DNA from: Candidatus Latescibacterota bacterium
GTDB taxonomy: Bacteria; JAAXHH01; JABIQT01
Direction of reading: 5' to 3'
Length of the DNA: 8,799 bases
Assembly: GCA_018667995.1 (NCBI GenBank)
Contig: JABIQT010000124.1
Span: 1 to 8,799 of the forward strand
The notes beneath the pieces were generated by a model. That model was not told the DNA's origin and searched no databases. It saw only the letters and a program-made list of their open reading frames with translations. This document shows positions 8,001 through 8,799 of the stretch, piece after piece; the first letter of the stretch is position 1; each line of letters opens with the position of its first letter. A program made the translations under genes and the position numbers.

Positions 8001-8471
8001 AGTCCCGGCGCAGAGGACAGTCTTAAGAAGTTGACCAGATGTGCCCGCCTTGAGCAAAATGCAACCGCCTATCTGGATAATATATTGCTCAGCAGGGCTT
8101 ATGATGACTTCGGTGATGCCGGGGAACGGGTTTCACTGATGACACTGCATGCGGCAAAAGGTCTGGAGTTTCCGGTTGTGTTCATTGTCGCCTGTGAACA
8201 CGATCTACTACCACTTCAGTATCCTGGGATGGTGGCTGATATGGAAGAAGAACGTCGTCTATTTTATGTGGGTATGACCCGTGCCAAAGAGCGACTTTTT
8301 CTCGTGAGAGCCAGACGGCGAATGCTATTCGGCAGCGCACATCAGACTTACCCATCACCGTTCATTGCGGACATTGAAGCGCATCTCAAGCACTATGAGG
8401 TTGGCAAACCAGCACGAGAAGCCAAAACCAAAGCGGAGCCTCCATCACAGATGAACCTCTTTCAGGAATGA
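5010..8471 (+). CDS. Endonuclease Q (PHP nuclease) fused to a UvrD/PcrA-type DNA helicase
   Basis: This 1153-residue protein has two enzymatic modules. Residues 1 to about 415 match the EndoQ family, whose characterised members nick DNA 5' of deaminated bases. PHP metal residues are in place: H8 and H10 (DLHLH), D42 and H45 (GTGDFVH), E93, H108, H164 (IPAHIWTPW), E197, and D223 with H225 (SDAH). A zinc ribbon follows (H276, C279, C295, C298), then the EndoQ end with PGYDGEFGKVRIF (401-413). A Pro/Thr/acid-rich linker covers about 430-503. The superfamily 1 helicase then shows the Q motif (Q510), Walker A AGPGTGKT (525-532), VGTFHS (582-587), VDEYQD (698-703), GDPNQAIYGFRGAD (726-739), ENYRS (760-764), TLHAAKGLEFP (1045-1055) and YVGMTRAKERL (1086-1096). 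All motifs look intact. It is the first ATG in frame, with AGGG at 5000-5003. Two clamp-binding-like motifs are present: QTSLF (424-428) and QMNLF (1147-1151). The inferred role is repair of deaminated DNA: nick, then unwind. Confidence 0.9.
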   Translation: MRFHADLHLHSHFSRATSKNLNLEHLSKWAQLKGIRVVGTGDFVHPEWMDELKRKLIPAEEGLFKLKPEFDKETRQQIPGPCSSPVRFMLTVEISNIYKRHDKVRKVHNIVFAPSFEAAEKIQARLDTIGNIRADGRPILGLDSRDLLEITLESDPLSYLIPAHIWTPWFSALGSKGGFDRIEDCFGDLTSHIFAVETGLSSDPPMNWRLSQLDPYVLVSNSDAHSPPKLGRETTLYDTECTYPDIYRALSDPKDMGLAGTVEFFPEEGKYHYDGHRKCQTRLHPRETITHNGLCPVCGKSVTVGVMARVEELADRPDGARSPRWRPYRSVIPLPEIIGEALQVGPGSKKVAIQYDRLLSKLGNEIQILMDVPLEDIQSACGDVIAEGVDRMRQGMVHIAPGYDGEFGKVRIFDEGERDTIQAQTSLFQTRSTVPTKTVEAGQDPLQPENEIPDPTKEPDSETIAVDQTTTTSSAGPLTSTESIYPPALSDSDAAVPDITSLADGLNATQIQAVTYLGGHLLIVAGPGTGKTHTLVQRVAYLAKAAGAPDKILALTFTNKAAEEMKDRLALILPDEAKEVRVGTFHSICLDFLREWAKEREVSVSFSLATPEDLDHIIRTVWPDDTLSQRHNRLDRISKWKGHGYTEELPEEVLQYNRLLRKYNLLDFDDIIFETLKLIRASETFRHTIHQSYRHLFVDEYQDINAAQHALLKQLVQYGVRITAIGDPNQAIYGFRGADSRFFGSFSDDFPGARTLYLAENYRSVASIIDASSQVIAESETADTSEVPQLTPTLYGAGRITVHDSATEPAEAEWVVHQIEQLVGGTSMFSQDSGRVEREAVAEHSFGDFAVLYRINSLHTPLEEAFQRSGIPYHISGNKPLIQQPAVIELVTMFRLALGLTATTGAVMRLLHTLVPGVGDKTKLMIEANWRPQPQVSLEHVRSLMEVDRLLSTISREGLRSLLQNLRTITAHLRVSDIGAAVTHVPALGIWETLIAASPGAEDSLKKLTRCARLEQNATAYLDNILLSRAYDDFGDAGERVSLMTLHAAKGLEFPVVFIVACEHDLLPLQYPGMVADMEEERRLFYVGMTRAKERLFLVRARRRMLFGSAHQTYPSPFIADIEAHLKHYEVGKPAREAKTKAEPPSQMNLFQE
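8464..8467 (+). promoter_or_regulatory. Ribosome binding site for the second PhyH gene, inside the end of the helicase gene
   Basis: AGGA sits within the last codons of the EndoQ-helicase gene, nine bases before the ATG at 8477. The tight spacing suggests the two genes are translated from one message. Confidence 0.6.
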
Positions 8472-8476
8472 GACTC

Positions 8477-8799
8477 ATGCCGCTGAACCAGGAACAGATC
8501 GCTTCCTTCAAGAACGACGGTTTTCTTAGGATCAATGATTTCTATGACGAGTCGACCCGAGACCGTTGGAAATCGCAGATCTGGGACAGGGCCGGCACGA
8601 GACTTGAGACCCTTGCCGAGGCACCGCCGATCCCCAATGCCCTCAACGGGTTTGCCTTCGATGCGGCCACCGAACCGGCACAGTATCCTCCCTTACTTGA
8701 AATCGCGGCGCAACTGGGAGGAGGACAGTTCGGGAGGGGCCCGGATGATCATGGAGGAGGAGGCGCGCCCATTGTGAAGTGGCCAAGGCCCGAGGAGCC
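8477..8799 (+). CDS. Phytanoyl-CoA dioxygenase family protein, N-terminal part (3' end outside the window)
   Basis: The frame is open from the ATG at 8477 to the right edge, giving 107 residues. The opening MPLNQEQIASFKNDGFLRINDFYD is the typical start of PhyH-family oxygenases: a helix with a ...F..DGF... pattern leading into the first strand. The visible end includes a Gly-rich LGGGQFGRGPDDHGGGG segment (87-103) and PIVKWPRPEE, which often comes shortly before the iron-binding HxD. The metal ligands lie beyond the window, so activity cannot be judged. It begins five bases after the EndoQ-helicase stop and has its own AGGA site, so co-transcription is likely. The sequence is clearly different from the PhyH protein at 2574-3377, so this is not a local duplication. 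The family call rests on the N-terminal pattern alone. Confidence 0.7.
   Translation, partial: MPLNQEQIASFKNDGFLRINDFYDESTRDRWKSQIWDRAGTRLETLAEAPPIPNALNGFAFDAATEPAQYPPLLEIAAQLGGGQFGRGPDDHGGGGAPIVKWPRPEE

Noticed and set aside
8535-8777. Forward open frame near the right edge
   Set aside because: It is out of frame with the PhyH-family gene starting at 8477, which has a better start, a ribosome binding site and family-like sequence.

Overview
The window is a bacterial chromosomal segment, with closely packed genes all on the + strand. No rRNA, tRNA, CRISPR array or insertion sequence was seen. The mix of genes (a GldG-like ABC auxiliary protein with a DUF4340 protein, two phytanoyl-CoA dioxygenase family genes, a divergent M14 carboxypeptidase and an endonuclease Q-helicase fusion) resembles environmental phyla rich in PhyH genes, such as Planctomycetota, Poribacteria or Latescibacterota. 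This placement is an inference from gene content and is weak.

Layout. Positions 2-1138 hold the 3' part of a GldG-type gene that enters from the left edge. A DUF4340 membrane-anchored protein follows at 1176-2543; together they look like the tail of a gliding/ABC-2-type transporter operon. A complete PhyH-family Fe(II)/2-oxoglutarate dioxygenase (2574-3377) and a cytosolic-carboxypeptidase-like M14 protein with a TTG start (3442-4731) follow with gaps of 30 and 64 bases, so the first four genes could share a transcript. The only sizeable gap, 4732-5009, holds a hairpin, a 17-bp dyad and a possible promoter, and probably separates two transcription units.

The second unit opens with a 1153-residue protein (5010-8471). 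It joins an EndoQ-type PHP nuclease with zinc ribbon, which in characterised homologues nicks DNA 5' of deaminated bases, to a complete UvrD/PcrA-type superfamily 1 helicase. Five bases later a second PhyH-family gene begins (8477) and runs off the right edge.

The most interesting item is the EndoQ-UvrD fusion. It carries two sequences resembling the bacterial sliding-clamp binding motif (QTSLF after the nuclease module and QMNLF three residues before the C-terminus). This suggests a single-polypeptide, clamp-tethered repair machine that nicks at a deaminated base and then unwinds the damaged strand. The M14 protein is also notable: the position expected for its first zinc-ligand histidine is a glutamine.
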